Positions 1 through 7,947 are shown, numbered from the stretch's first letter. The stretch is DNA of 19,063 nt from Oscillospiraceae bacterium (GCA_015068055.1 SVLG01000040.1:1-19063); one strand, 5' to 3'. Program-made: numbers and translations. The notes: a model not told the origin generated them from the sequence alone.

Positions 1-13
1 AACTCTTTCTTTT

Positions 14-105
14 TGGCGGAGATGGAGAGATTCGAACTCTCGAACACCTTTTGGGTGTTACACGATTTCCAATCGTGCGCGCTCGACCAACTACGCGACA
101 TCTCC
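14..105 (-). tRNA. tRNA-Ser (anticodon GGA)
   Basis: Read on the minus strand, the seven bases GGAGATG at 105-99 pair with CATCTCC at 24-18 to form the acceptor stem. The anticodon stem CACGA/TCGTG encloses the loop TTGGAAA, placing anticodon GGA at 70-68, which reads UCC and UCU serine codons. A long variable arm (ACACCC and GGGTGT pairing) is typical of class II tRNAs such as tRNA-Ser. The T-loop TTCGAAT is present. The discriminator base is G, as usual for serine tRNAs, and the 3' CCA is encoded in the DNA (16-14). The tRNA has its own promoter immediately upstream. Confidence 0.97.
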
Positions 106-110
106 ATAGT

Positions 111-165
111 TTGGGCGGGTGTTTTCTATATTCAGCCTGATTATTATAACCAAGCACCCGCCCAA
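111..165. repeat. Perfect 11-bp inverted repeat spanning the tRNA-Ser promoter and leader
   Basis: TTGGGCGGGTG at 111-121 and its exact reverse complement CACCCGCCCAA at 155-165 are separated by 33 bp. On the minus strand the promoter-proximal arm fills the first 11 positions of the -35/-10 spacer. The other arm lies in the tRNA leader, 5 nt before the mature tRNA. Only a read-through transcript from the upstream membrane-protein gene would carry both arms and be able to fold. A transcript starting at the tRNA promoter carries only one arm. The dyad is therefore either an operator-like DNA element, a hairpin of the read-through RNA, or chance. Confidence 0.6.
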
Positions 166-171
166 TGTCAA
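136..171 (-). promoter_or_regulatory. Perfect-consensus sigma-A promoter for tRNA-Ser
   Basis: On the minus strand there is TTGACA (171-166), a 17-bp spacer (165-149) and TATAAT (148-143). Both hexamers match the vegetative consensus exactly. Transcription should begin near 138-136, giving a leader of about 31 nt before the mature tRNA 5' end at 105. A strong promoter of this kind is expected for a stable-RNA gene. The whole -35/-10 spacer start is occupied by one arm of an 11-bp inverted repeat described separately. Confidence 0.9.
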
Positions 172-196
172 GGGGGAATTATTCTTTTTTTCGCTT

Positions 197-1903
197 TTAT
201 CCGCGTGCGGCACGGAAGGCCCGGACGATCTCGTCGGCAGTGCCGGCGGTCTCCAGCACCACCGCGTCACCCACGTTGAGGATCACAGGCAGCTCGCCGT
301 CGGCGATGGAGCAGTCGTACCAGACGCCGTCGTCCAGCAGGAGGTAGTAGTGGGTCCAGCCGTTGACCACGGCGGAGCGGATCTCCGCGATGGTACCCTT
401 CACGGTGACATAGTCGGGAACGGTAGAGGGCATTTCGGGCTGGGTTTCCACCAGCTTGTTCTTTTCAAGCTGTGCCACATAGGCCTCCTCCGTCTCGGTG
501 AGGCTCTGGGCGGTGGCCACGATCTGGTACTGCTGGACGTTGACCATGGCGTACATCTTCACCAGCTGGCTGGCATCCTTCATGGCCATGAAGTAGGTGG
601 GCTGGCCTTCAATGTTGAGGAGCAGGGGGAAGGTGGCGGTGTACTTGAACTGCTGTACCGCGCCCTGAGCGCTGCCCATGGCGGAATACTCGGTGGCGCC
701 GGGAATGGCGTAGTAGCGGGCCTCCTTGGTGCGCTGGTTCACGAGGATGAAGCCGATGTTGCTCTCGTCGCCGCCCACGCTGGTGATGCCGGTATAGACC
801 CACACGTCGTCGTCCTGGGCGATGTAGTTATAGCCCTGGGTGGTGACGGTGCAGCCGGTCTGGGCGAAGAGGGAGTTGATGAAGCCGTTTTTGTACATGC
901 CGTGGTAGTTATACTGCTGCATGATGATGCCGGCGGTGAAGGCACGGTCCACCCACGTGGGGATGTCCTTGGCCTCATAATAGCTGCTCTCACCGGTGGT
1001 GGCATCCAGCAGCACTGCGCCGATGACGTCCTCGCCGCCGAAGAGGCCGATGCGCTTGGTGATGACACTGGCCACCCACCAGGGCTTGCCCTCTTCGTCG
1101 ATCTCAAAGTTGATGTCGTCAAACATCAGCGTGGGATACTGGAAGCGCAGGGCGCGCAGGGGGTAGCGGAAGAAATACTCGCTGGGGGAGTAGCGGATGC
1201 CGTCGCTCAGGCGCTGTACGGTGACCTCCTGGGTGACCATGTCCACGATCATATAGGCGGGGATGCCTTTGGAGGTGTTCTTCAGCCACTTGAAGATATC
1301 GCCGTAGTTCAGGAAGGTGACGCGTACGGGGCGATCCTGATAGTTGATCTGATAAGACTCGCTGTGGACCTCAAACTGGCTGACAAGGTCGCTGAGCTCG
1401 CCCAGCTTGCGGTTGGCCAGGGTGTTGGCGGAGTCCTCGTCCAGCATGGGGATCTGGTCGAAGGATATCTCGTCAATGTCCTCGGTGAAGCTGCTTTCCA
1501 CGGGCTGCAGCAGCTCACTGTAGGAGCGGGCCCGGAGGATGGGGGCGGAGATGATGCTGCCCACGATGAAGAGCAGCACCAGACCGCCGCAGATAACGGC
1601 GGGCACGGCACAGCAATCCTTCAGGGTGCGGAAAAGGTCTCTGGGTGTGTGCAGGCTTTCCTGCGCCTGGGCAAGGCCCAGCTTGCGCACAATGGCAATG
1701 ACGCAGTAGAGGGCCGCACAGATCAGGAAGAAACCGTAGAACTCGGGGTTCTTCAGGTTGATGGCGGGCAGCTTGATATAGTAATAGACCAGTGCAAAAA
1801 GCAGGGTGTAGAGGATGTTGGTGGCCAGAATGAAGCCGCGGCTTCTGGGCTTGCGCTCCTTTTTGGGTCTGGAGCCGTCTGCGTTGTGGATACGGATGAT
1901 CAT
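197..1903 (-). CDS. Polytopic membrane protein of unknown function with a large extracytoplasmic region
   Basis: The product has 568 residues and I cannot assign it to a named family with confidence. After a basic N-terminus (residues 12-22, rich in K and R) there are three hydrophobic helices at about 24-43, 55-72 and 98-121. A soluble region of about 440 residues follows that is rich in aromatic residues and beta-prone. The last 70 or so residues (beta strands separated by turns, ending in a NVGDAVVLE-like strand) resemble an OB-type barrel; that is a guess from pattern only. There are no obvious catalytic motifs. The ATG overlaps the der stop codon in an ATGA arrangement, with AAAGGAG 10 nt upstream, so translation is probably coupled to der. 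No terminator follows it before tRNA-Ser. Confidence 0.85.
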   Translation of the reverse strand: MIIRIHNADGSRPKKERKPRSRGFILATNILYTLLFALVYYYIKLPAINLKNPEFYGFFLICAALYCVIAIVRKLGLAQAQESLHTPRDLFRTLKDCCAVPAVICGGLVLLFIVGSIISAPILRARSYSELLQPVESSFTEDIDEISFDQIPMLDEDSANTLANRKLGELSDLVSQFEVHSESYQINYQDRPVRVTFLNYGDIFKWLKNTSKGIPAYMIVDMVTQEVTVQRLSDGIRYSPSEYFFRYPLRALRFQYPTLMFDDINFEIDEEGKPWWVASVITKRIGLFGGEDVIGAVLLDATTGESSYYEAKDIPTWVDRAFTAGIIMQQYNYHGMYKNGFINSLFAQTGCTVTTQGYNYIAQDDDVWVYTGITSVGGDESNIGFILVNQRTKEARYYAIPGATEYSAMGSAQGAVQQFKYTATFPLLLNIEGQPTYFMAMKDASQLVKMYAMVNVQQYQIVATAQSLTETEEAYVAQLEKNKLVETQPEMPSTVPDYVTVKGTIAEIRSAVVNGWTHYYLLLDDGVWYDCSIADGELPVILNVGDAVVLETAGTADEIVRAFRAARG

Positions 1904-3228
1904 TCTTCTTTCTCTCCTTTCTGCCGGATGGCAATGCGGATGGGGGTGCCCTCCAGACCGAAGACACCGCGGATCTGGTTTTCAATGTAGCGCTGATAGG
2001 AGAAGTGGAAAAGCTCCCGGTCGTTGCAGAAGATGACGAAGTGGGGCGGGCAGATGCCGGTCTGGGTCATGTAGTAGATCTTCAGGCGCTTGCCCTTGTC
2101 GGAGGGGGGCTGGGTGTGAGCCTGGGCATCGGCCAGAACGTTGTTGAGAAGGCCAGTGGTGATGCGGCGGCAGCTCTGCTCGTAGACCTTGTTTACCAGC
2201 TCGAAGATCTTCTGGTGACGCTGGCCGGTGAGGGCGGAGATAAAGAGGACGGGGGCATAGGGCATGAAGGAGAGATCCCGGTAGACGTCCTTTTTCATGC
2301 GCTCCATGGTGTTTGTCTCTTTCTCAATGAGGTCCCACTTGTTCACAACCACGATGCTGGCCTTGCCTGCCTCGTGGGCGAGACCCGCGATCTTGGTGTC
2401 CTGCTCGGTGACACCCTCCCGGGCGTCCACCATGATGATGCAGACATCCGCGCGCTCAATAGCCATCTGGGCGCGCATGACGGAGAACTTTTCAATGCGG
2501 TCGTCCACCTTGGACTTGCGGCGGATGCCGGCGGTGTCCACGAAGACGTACTTGCCAAACTCGTTATCCACCTTGGTGTCCACGCTGTCGCGGGTGGTGC
2601 CGGGCATATCGGCCACGATGACGCGCTTTTCACCCAGGATGAGGTTGATAAGGGAGGACTTGCCCACGTTGGGTTTGCCGATGACGGCCACGCGGATGCG
2701 CTCCTCGTCCTCGTCATGGGCATCTTCCGGGGGGAAGTGTTCAAAGCAGGCATCCAGCAGCTCGTCGGTGCCGTGGCCGTGGACGGCGGAGAGGGCGATG
2801 GGATCACCCAGACCCAGGGAGTAGAACTCGTAAATGTCGGGGTTTACGTGGCCGGTGGAGTCCATCTTGTTGACGCAGAGGACCACGGGCTTGCCGGAGC
2901 GCTGCAGCATGGTGGCCACTTCTTCGTCGGCGGCGGTGACGCCGGTGCCGATCTCGGTGACCAGGACGATGACGTCGGCGGCGTTGATGGCCAGCATGGC
3001 CTGCTCACGCATGAACAGGAGGATTTCGTTGTCGGTGCGCGGCTCGATGCCGCCGGTGTCCACAATGTCGAAGACGCGGCCCCGCCACTCGCACTCGGCA
3101 TAGAGCCGGTCGCGGGTGACGCCGGGGGTGTCCTCCACGATGGAGAGCTTCTTACCGCAGAGGCGGTTGAAGAGCAGGGACTTGCCCACGTTGGGGCGGC
3201 CCACAATGGCTACCAGAGGTTTTGCCAT
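1900..3228 (-). CDS. der: Ribosome-assembly GTPase Der (EngA)
   Basis: Der is an essential GTPase with two G domains in tandem that acts in maturation of the 50S ribosomal subunit. The first G domain shows GRPNVGKS at residues 10-17, then DTPGVTRD, DTGG and NKMD. The second shows GKPNVGKS, DMPGTTRDS, DTAGIRRKSK and NKWD. The C-terminal 100 or so residues match the KH-like domain of the family. The length of 442 residues is typical. The reading frame is open 30 bases further upstream, but the start at MAKPLVAIVG gives the canonical N-terminus; GGAAGG lies 13 nt before it, so the start is probable rather than certain. The gene follows the DUF512 stop by 1 bp and overlaps the downstream membrane protein gene by 4 bp. 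Confidence 0.97.
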   Translation of the reverse strand: MAKPLVAIVGRPNVGKSLLFNRLCGKKLSIVEDTPGVTRDRLYAECEWRGRVFDIVDTGGIEPRTDNEILLFMREQAMLAINAADVIVLVTEIGTGVTAADEEVATMLQRSGKPVVLCVNKMDSTGHVNPDIYEFYSLGLGDPIALSAVHGHGTDELLDACFEHFPPEDAHDEDEERIRVAVIGKPNVGKSSLINLILGEKRVIVADMPGTTRDSVDTKVDNEFGKYVFVDTAGIRRKSKVDDRIEKFSVMRAQMAIERADVCIIMVDAREGVTEQDTKIAGLAHEAGKASIVVVNKWDLIEKETNTMERMKKDVYRDLSFMPYAPVLFISALTGQRHQKIFELVNKVYEQSCRRITTGLLNNVLADAQAHTQPPSDKGKRLKIYYMTQTGICPPHFVIFCNDRELFHFSYQRYIENQIRGVFGLEGTPIRIAIRQKGEKEE

Positions 3229-3229
3229 A

Positions 3230-4513
3230 TTATTCACACATCCTTCCCAGCATAGCATTCAGGAGGGCTTCGCCATCGTTTTCCACGGGGAAAACGGGGA
3301 CGCCCAGCGTTTCGGAGAGTTCTTCCAGCGTCATGTCGTCCAGGAATACGCCCTCTCCGTGGCGCAGCATCACCGCGGGGATCAGCAGGAACTGGCCCAG
3401 CTCCTCACCGCGGAGGTTTTTCACGATGTCCTGTGCGGTGGTAAGACCCGCCACGTCCACCGTGTGGCCGAAGAAGTCGTTTCGAATGGCAAAGACGCGG
3501 GCTTTGGCCCCGGCCTTTGCACAGAGTTTTTCCATAAAGGGGGCGGCGGATACGCCGGTGGCGATGGAAAAGGGCTTTTCGGGCCGCGCCTCGTTGCTTT
3601 CCAGCGCGTAATCGAATTCTTCCATCAAAAGCCGCAGGAGACCCACGCCGTTTTCCAGCTGGGGATAGCCCTCGTACTCCTTTTCTGCGGGGATGGGGAG
3701 CTCCGCCCGGAGATAGAGCTCGTCGGAGCAGGCGAAAATGCGGCAGTCGTACTTTTCAAGGCACTGCTGGGCAAAGGCCTCCACCTGACGGATGGTGGCC
3801 AGAGCGCCGGCCTTATCGAAGGGCTTCAGTTCGGTAAGACCATCCCGGTGGGCAGTGAGACCCACGGGGACGATGGAGACGCTGCCTACGTTGGGGTAGA
3901 GGGAGGCGAGATCCTCCATGCTCCGCTGCAGCTCCTCGCCGTCGTTCCAGCCGGGACAGAGGACAATCTGGCAGTCCATGAAGATGCCGACACCGGCGAA
4001 GCGGCGGAGGATGTCCATGATCTCCGCGCCCCGCTTGTTCTGCAGCATCTTTGCCCGGAGTTCGCCGTTGGTGGCGTGGACGGAGATATTCAGGGGGCTT
4101 ACCCTGAGTTCGCAGATACGGTCCAGCTCTCTCTGAGAGAGGTTGGTGGCAGTGATGTAGTTGCCGGTGAGGAAGGAGAGCCGGGCGTCGTCATCCTTGA
4201 AATAGAGGGTGGAGCGCATACCCTTGGGCAGCTGGTCCACAAAGCAGAAGACGCAGCGGTTGGCGCAGCCCGTGGGCTTGTCCATGAGATAGGTCTCAAA
4301 GTTGAGACCAAGATCCTCGCCTTCGTCCTTTTTCACCCGGATGGTACCGGCGTTTTTGAATTCCAGCGTCAGTTTGCGCTCGTAGCTCCAGAACTTGTAG
4401 TCCAGCACGTCCCGGATCTCATGGCCGTTGATGCGCAAAAGCTCATCGCCCGCCTCCACCTTGCCGCGGAGCGGGCAGTCATCGTCCAGAAAGCGGACGG
4501 TATTGTAGGGCAT
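3230..4513 (-). CDS. DUF512-family PDZ / radical SAM iron-sulfur protein
   Basis: The protein has 427 residues. The N-terminal segment (about 15-45, with GDELLRINGHEI) looks like a PDZ-type module. The radical SAM cluster motif CX3CX2C is intact at C83, C87 and C90 (GCANRCVFCFVDQLP). Downstream strands such as LTGNYITATNL, NISVHATN and CQIVLCPGWND fit a radical SAM barrel, and the C-terminal half matches the DUF512 region. Members of this family are common in Firmicutes and cyanobacteria, often beside der. The reaction and substrate are not known to me. The start is supported by AAAGGAGGG about 8 nt upstream. The gene begins just downstream of the rpmF terminator and runs into der with a 1-bp gap. 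Confidence 0.93.
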   Translation of the reverse strand: MPYNTVRFLDDDCPLRGKVEAGDELLRINGHEIRDVLDYKFWSYERKLTLEFKNAGTIRVKKDEGEDLGLNFETYLMDKPTGCANRCVFCFVDQLPKGMRSTLYFKDDDARLSFLTGNYITATNLSQRELDRICELRVSPLNISVHATNGELRAKMLQNKRGAEIMDILRRFAGVGIFMDCQIVLCPGWNDGEELQRSMEDLASLYPNVGSVSIVPVGLTAHRDGLTELKPFDKAGALATIRQVEAFAQQCLEKYDCRIFACSDELYLRAELPIPAEKEYEGYPQLENGVGLLRLLMEEFDYALESNEARPEKPFSIATGVSAAPFMEKLCAKAGAKARVFAIRNDFFGHTVDVAGLTTAQDIVKNLRGEELGQFLLIPAVMLRHGEGVFLDDMTLEELSETLGVPVFPVENDGEALLNAMLGRMCE

Positions 4514-4542
4514 GATTCACCCTCCTTTCGGGTAAAAAAATA

Positions 4543-4579
4543 CGAAAAAGAGGCAGCGTCAGACGCCGCCTCTTTTTCG
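4543..4579 (-). terminator. Intrinsic terminator behind rpmF
   Basis: CGAAAAAGAGGC (4543-4554) and GCCTCTTTTTCG (4568-4579) are perfectly complementary. An inner GCG/CGC pairing sits around a 5-nt loop after a single A/C mismatch. On the minus strand the hairpin starts 7 nt after the rpmF stop and ends in a T run, so it should stop rpmF transcripts. It is nearly symmetrical. The next gene starts only 29 bp further on and has no visible promoter of its own. Confidence 0.85.
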
Positions 4580-4585
4580 AGCCAG

Positions 4586-4771
4586 TTATGCGTTCTCCTC
4601 GCCCATGACCTTGCGGCCCTTATAAAAACCACAGGCCTTGCAGGCACGGTGAGGCAGCAGGAAAGCGCCGCAGTTGGGGCACTTAACCAGACTGGGAACG
4701 GTGAGCTTCCAGTTGCTTCCGCGTCTCTTATCACGTCTCTGACGGCTAACTTTTCCCTTGGGGACTGCCAT
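4586..4771 (-). CDS. rpmF: 50S ribosomal protein L32
   Basis: The product has 61 residues, begins [17 protein letters not shown] and carries two CXXC pairs (CPNC and CKAC) that form the zinc ribbon of C+ type L32. It is a structural protein of the large ribosomal subunit near the peptidyl transferase region. The start is fixed by an excellent AGGAGGTG ribosome binding site 5 nt upstream. A longer in-frame extension to 4894 overlaps yceD and is not needed. The gene lies 43 bp behind yceD, the classic yceD-rpmF arrangement, and is followed at once by a terminator. Confidence 0.98.
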   Translation of the reverse strand: MAVPKGKVSRQRRDKRRGSNWKLTVPSLVKCPNCGAFLLPHRACKACGFYKGRKVMGEENA

Positions 4772-4814
4772 GGTGACACCTCCTAGTTCGTTCGGCTGTT
4801 TTTTAGCAGCGCAA

Positions 4815-5315
4815 TTATTCTTTATCGTCCAACAGCTGTTCCAAAACAGCCAGTCTTGGATCCTTTTCTTTGGTGCAGGAGCAGCTTCCTTCATTCAGGT
4901 CGGCGCCGCAGCGGCTGCAAAGACCCTTGCAGTCTTCTTTGCAGAGATAGCGGCTGTCCATGTCCAGAATGAAGTTTGTCTCCAGCAGCTCGTCGATGTC
5001 GAGCTTATCGTCTTCCAGCAGGAAGTAATCGGGATTCTCTTCGTCCTCCAGCTCGTCAGCCAGAGTGACATCCAGCTCCGTTACCTTGTGGAGGGGAAAC
5101 TCTCTGGCGCAGCGGTCGCAGATGCAGGTCATATCCGCCCGGATCTCACCGCGCAGGGAGATATAGCCCGCCTCGTTGCGGATGATACCCTCGCCCACGG
5201 GGGCGGCGGCATAGGCTGCTACGGCGGGATCGTCCAGCCGCTCGGTATCCAGTTCCCGGCGGAAAGAGAGAGCCTTTCCCGGGGTTATCAGCAGTTCATG
5301 GAGATCGATGCGCAT
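4815..5315 (-). CDS. yceD: YceD / DUF177 family protein (23S rRNA accumulation protein)
   Basis: The product has 166 residues. It carries the paired cysteine motifs of the DUF177 family: CICDRC near residue 63 and [13 protein letters not shown] near residue 124. An acidic middle segment and the [17 protein letters not shown] stretch precede the second cysteine cluster. Family members sit upstream of rpmF in most bacteria and have been linked to accumulation of 23S rRNA; the molecular role is unclear. The start has GAGGTG about 7 nt upstream. This is the first gene of the operon and has a perfect-consensus promoter 25 bp upstream. Confidence 0.95.
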   Translation of the reverse strand: MRIDLHELLITPGKALSFRRELDTERLDDPAVAAYAAAPVGEGIIRNEAGYISLRGEIRADMTCICDRCAREFPLHKVTELDVTLADELEDEENPDYFLLEDDKLDIDELLETNFILDMDSRYLCKEDCKGLCSRCGADLNEGSCSCTKEKDPRLAVLEQLLDDKE

Positions 5316-5332
5316 AGAAACACCTCAACAAG

Positions 5333-5368
5333 CCTTGCTATTATAAAGGAAAGGACTGCTCTTGTCAA
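5333..5368 (-). promoter_or_regulatory. Perfect-consensus promoter for yceD-rpmF
   Basis: On the minus strand, TTGACA (5368-5363) is followed by a 17-bp spacer and TATAAT (5345-5340), an exact match to the vegetative consensus. The expected start lies near 5333, giving a leader of about 18 nt before the yceD ATG at 5315. A promoter this strong suits a ribosomal-protein operon. Confidence 0.92.
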
Positions 5369-5480
5369 CAGAAAAATGCTTTGAAAACTAAGGTTTTCTC
5401 CAGTATTCGCTCTGCATTCATTTTATGACAGCGTCGGAGAAAAAGCAACGCTTTTTTCACGCACGGCCCGGGCTGTGCTC

Positions 5481-5509
5481 TTGCGGACGGGGGTGGAAAC
5501 TGTTATACT
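5481..5509 (+). promoter_or_regulatory. Probable extended -10 promoter for the MATE transporter gene
   Basis: TTGCGG (5481-5486), a 17-bp spacer and TATACT (5504-5509) are followed by the MATE gene 34 bp downstream. TGT immediately before the -10 gives an extended -10 element, which would compensate for the poor -35 match. The rest of the 5369-5480 gap holds only weak A/T-rich inverted repeats. Confidence 0.65.
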
Positions 5510-5543
5510 GAAAGTTAGTGTATTTATAAGGTGGTTAAAGAAA

Positions 5544-6911
5544 ATGGCGAAACTTGAATCCCGGAAGATGGGTGAGCAGCCTGTTGCAAAGCTCCTCATC
5601 ACCATGGCCCTGCCCGTGATGTTTTCCATGCTGACGCAGGCTTTTTATAACGTGGTGGACAGCATCTATGTTTCCCGGGTGTCCGAGGACTGTCTTGCGG
5701 CACTGTCCATTGCCTTCCCGGTGCAGAATATGCTCATCGGCCTTGCCACCGGTACGGCGGTGGGCGTGGGTACGCTCATTTCCCGGGCCCTGGGCGCCGG
5801 GGACAACCGGCGTGCGGACAAGGTGGCGGGCGTGTCCATCTTCCTGATGTTTTGCTGCTGGGCGCTGCTGGCGACATTTGGCATCTTCTTTGCTGAGAGC
5901 TTCTTTAATGCCCAGACGGATATGGAAAGCATACGGCAGAGCGGTACGGTGTACCTGCGTATTGTCTGCATCGGCTCCATCTTCGCCTATGGAGAGATCG
6001 GCTTCAACCGTATGCTTCAGGCTACCAGTCTCACCAGACTGTCCATGTGGGGCCAGCTGGTGGGGGCACTGACCAACATCCTCCTTGACCCCTTCTTTAT
6101 TTTCGGATGGTGCGGGCTCCCGGCCATGGGCACCGCCGGTGCGGCCCTCGCCACCGTGATCGGTCAGGCGACCGGTGCAGCCGTTGCCATTACGCTGAAT
6201 CTCCGCAAAAACAAGGAGCTGACGTTCCGACTGAAGGATATCCGGCCCGACTGGAAGATCATCGGCCGCATTTATCGCATCGGCGCGCCCTCCATTCTCA
6301 TGATCGCCGTGGGCAGCGTGATGAATTTCACCATGAACCGCATTCTCATGGGCTTTACTTCCACGGCGGTGGCGGTATTCGGCACCTACGGCAAGCTCCA
6401 GAGCTTTGCCTTTATGCCGGTTTTCGGGCTGAACAATGCCATGGTGCCCATCATCGGCTATAACTACGGCGCCGGGAAGAAAGAACGCATCTATCAGGTG
6501 CTGCGCTGGGCGGTGACCTACGCCGCGATCATCATGTTTACGATTTTGCTTATCTTCCAAACCATCCCCCACCTTCTGCTGGCGGCGTTTGATGCCTCGG
6601 AAACCATGTTGTCCATCGGCATCCCGGCCCTGCGGCGCATCAGCCTCTGCTTCGTTTTTGCGGGCTTTTGCGTGGTGGCGGGCAGCGCCTGCCAGGCGCT
6701 GGACAAGAGTTTTGCTTCCCTGCTGGTGTCCATTCTCCGTCAGGTGGTGGTGTTGCTGCCGGCGGCGTGGCTGCTGGCCCAAAGCGGCGATGTAAACATG
6801 GTCTGGTGGGCCTTCCCCATTGCGGAGATTATGAGCCTTCTGGCCAGTGCCGCTTTCCTTTGGAATGCCATCCGGCACATGGAAAAGAGTCTGGCGGTGA
6901 AAACGGCATGA
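5544..6911 (+). CDS. MATE-family multidrug/Na+ antiporter
   Basis: The product has 455 residues and is a multi-pass membrane protein, with about 12 hydrophobic segments spread along its whole length. The family pattern is clear: LLITMALPVMFSMLTQAFYN at the start, VDSIYVSRVSEDCLAALSIAFP in the first bundle, and the equivalent GAPSILMIAVGSVMNFTMNR and FGTYGKLQSFAFMP in the second bundle. MATE proteins export cationic drugs or metabolites in exchange for Na+ or H+. The substrate cannot be read from the sequence. I chose MAKLESRKMGEQPV as the start because AAGGTGG lies about 10 nt upstream and a longer reading frame to 5475 would overlap the promoter. The stop overlaps the next start (ATGA). Confidence 0.95.
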   Translation: MAKLESRKMGEQPVAKLLITMALPVMFSMLTQAFYNVVDSIYVSRVSEDCLAALSIAFPVQNMLIGLATGTAVGVGTLISRALGAGDNRRADKVAGVSIFLMFCCWALLATFGIFFAESFFNAQTDMESIRQSGTVYLRIVCIGSIFAYGEIGFNRMLQATSLTRLSMWGQLVGALTNILLDPFFIFGWCGLPAMGTAGAALATVIGQATGAAVAITLNLRKNKELTFRLKDIRPDWKIIGRIYRIGAPSILMIAVGSVMNFTMNRILMGFTSTAVAVFGTYGKLQSFAFMPVFGLNNAMVPIIGYNYGAGKKERIYQVLRWAVTYAAIIMFTILLIFQTIPHLLLAAFDASETMLSIGIPALRRISLCFVFAGFCVVAGSACQALDKSFASLLVSILRQVVVLLPAAWLLAQSGDVNMVWWAFPIAEIMSLLASAAFLWNAIRHMEKSLAVKTA

Positions 6912-7879
6912 AGGAATTCATCATCGGCCGAAACGACGCCGGGCAGCGGCTGGACCGCTTCGCCAAAAAGGCGGCCCCGGGGCTGCCCGACTCACTGCTG
7001 CAGAAATACCTGCGGCGCAAGGACATCAAGATCAACGGCAAACCCGGCAAGGGGGATGCGAGATTGGAGGAAGGCGACACCGTCCGACTCTATATTCCCG
7101 ATGAGTTCTTTGAAACGAAGGGGGGCAGCCGGGACGACTGGCGCAAAGTCAGTGCCCCAAAGCTCTCCATCGCGTATGAGGATGAAAACATCCTCATCGT
7201 GGATAAAAAGCCCGGCGTTCTCTGCCATGCCAGCGAGGGCTGGAGTGCCTCCACGCTGATCGCCCAGATTCAGGCTTACCTCCATGCAAAGGGGGAGTGG
7301 GATCCCCGGGCAGAAAACAGCTTTGCCCCCGCTCTCTGCAACCGCATTGACCGCAATACCGGCGGTCTGGTGATTGCGGCGAAAAACGCCGAGGCCCTGC
7401 GGATTATGGATGAGAAGATCAAAGAGCGGGAGATGGAAAAACGCTACCTCTGCGTGGTGCTGGGAAAACCGAAAAAGAGCGAGGGCCGGCTGGAGGGCTG
7501 GCTTTTCAAGGATGCAAAAAAGAATCAGGTCTATGTCTACGACAGCCCACGCACCGGCGCGCTCTGGGCCGCCACGGAGTATAAGGTACTGAAAAGCAGG
7601 GGTGAACTCTCTCTGGTGGAATGCCGTCTCATTACCGGCCGCACCCATCAGATCCGCGCTCAGATGGCCCATCTGGGCCATCCCCTGTTGGGTGACGGCA
7701 AGTACGGTGTGGAGAAGGTAAACCGTCGTTTCGGCGAAAAAATGCAGCTTTTGTACTCTTATTCCCTGCGCTTTACCTTTACGGGGGAGTCGGGGAGCCT
7801 TGCCTATCTGGACGGGAAGCTGGTCACGGCACCCCAGCCGCCCGCCTTTGTCGAAAAATACTTCGGCGACGCGAAATAG
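6908..7879 (+). CDS. RluA-family RNA pseudouridine synthase
   Basis: The product has 323 residues. An N-terminal S4-like RNA-binding segment (about 10-60, with LDRFAKKAAPGLPDSLLQKYLRRKDIKINGK as its core, split here by helices) precedes the catalytic domain. The motif NRIDRNTGGLVI is the family's HRLDxxTSGL motif; its Asp is the expected catalytic nucleophile. GRTHQIRAQMAHLGHPLLGD is the second family signature. The enzyme isomerises uridines in rRNA or tRNA to pseudouridine; which position cannot be told from sequence, so no symbol is given. The ATG overlaps the MATE stop by 4 bp and has only a weak ribosome binding site, so translation is probably coupled. The open frame upstream to 6668 is an overlap with MATE and is not used. 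Confidence 0.94.
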   Translation: MKEFIIGRNDAGQRLDRFAKKAAPGLPDSLLQKYLRRKDIKINGKPGKGDARLEEGDTVRLYIPDEFFETKGGSRDDWRKVSAPKLSIAYEDENILIVDKKPGVLCHASEGWSASTLIAQIQAYLHAKGEWDPRAENSFAPALCNRIDRNTGGLVIAAKNAEALRIMDEKIKEREMEKRYLCVVLGKPKKSEGRLEGWLFKDAKKNQVYVYDSPRTGALWAATEYKVLKSRGELSLVECRLITGRTHQIRAQMAHLGHPLLGDGKYGVEKVNRRFGEKMQLLYSYSLRFTFTGESGSLAYLDGKLVTAPQPPAFVEKYFGDAK

Positions 7880-7880
7880 A

Positions 7881-7909
7881 TTGACTTTGCTCTGGTAAAT
7901 AGCTATAGT
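7881..7909 (+). promoter_or_regulatory. Promoter for the potABCD operon
   Basis: TTGACT (7881-7886), a 17-bp spacer and TATAGT (7904-7909) lie only 1 bp behind the stop of the pseudouridine synthase gene. Each hexamer differs from consensus at one position. Transcription should begin near 7916, giving a leader of about 32 nt to the potA ATG. No terminator separates the two operons, so read-through from the MATE/synthase pair is possible. Confidence 0.82.
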
Positions 7910-7947
7910 TAAAAATGTATAACCATATAGAAAAGAGGGGGAGGATA

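Noticed and set aside
119..1990. Long plus-strand open frame of over 600 codons across the left end
   Set aside because: It lies antisense to the 568-residue membrane protein gene and the tRNA region, has a Gly/Val/His-rich low-quality composition and no ribosome binding site. High GC removes stop codons from the opposite strand.
2005..4786. Long plus-strand open frames opposite der, the DUF512 gene and rpmF
   Set aside because: They are antisense shadows. The minus-strand genes have clear family motifs, ribosome binding sites and operon spacing.
5394..5456. Small inverted repeats (an 8-bp pair TTTTCTCC/GGAGAAAA and a 7-bp AAAAAGC/GCTTTTT hairpin) before the MATE gene
   Set aside because: Both are short and A/T-dominated, and neither follows a gene end in the right direction to act as a terminator. 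They are likely chance.
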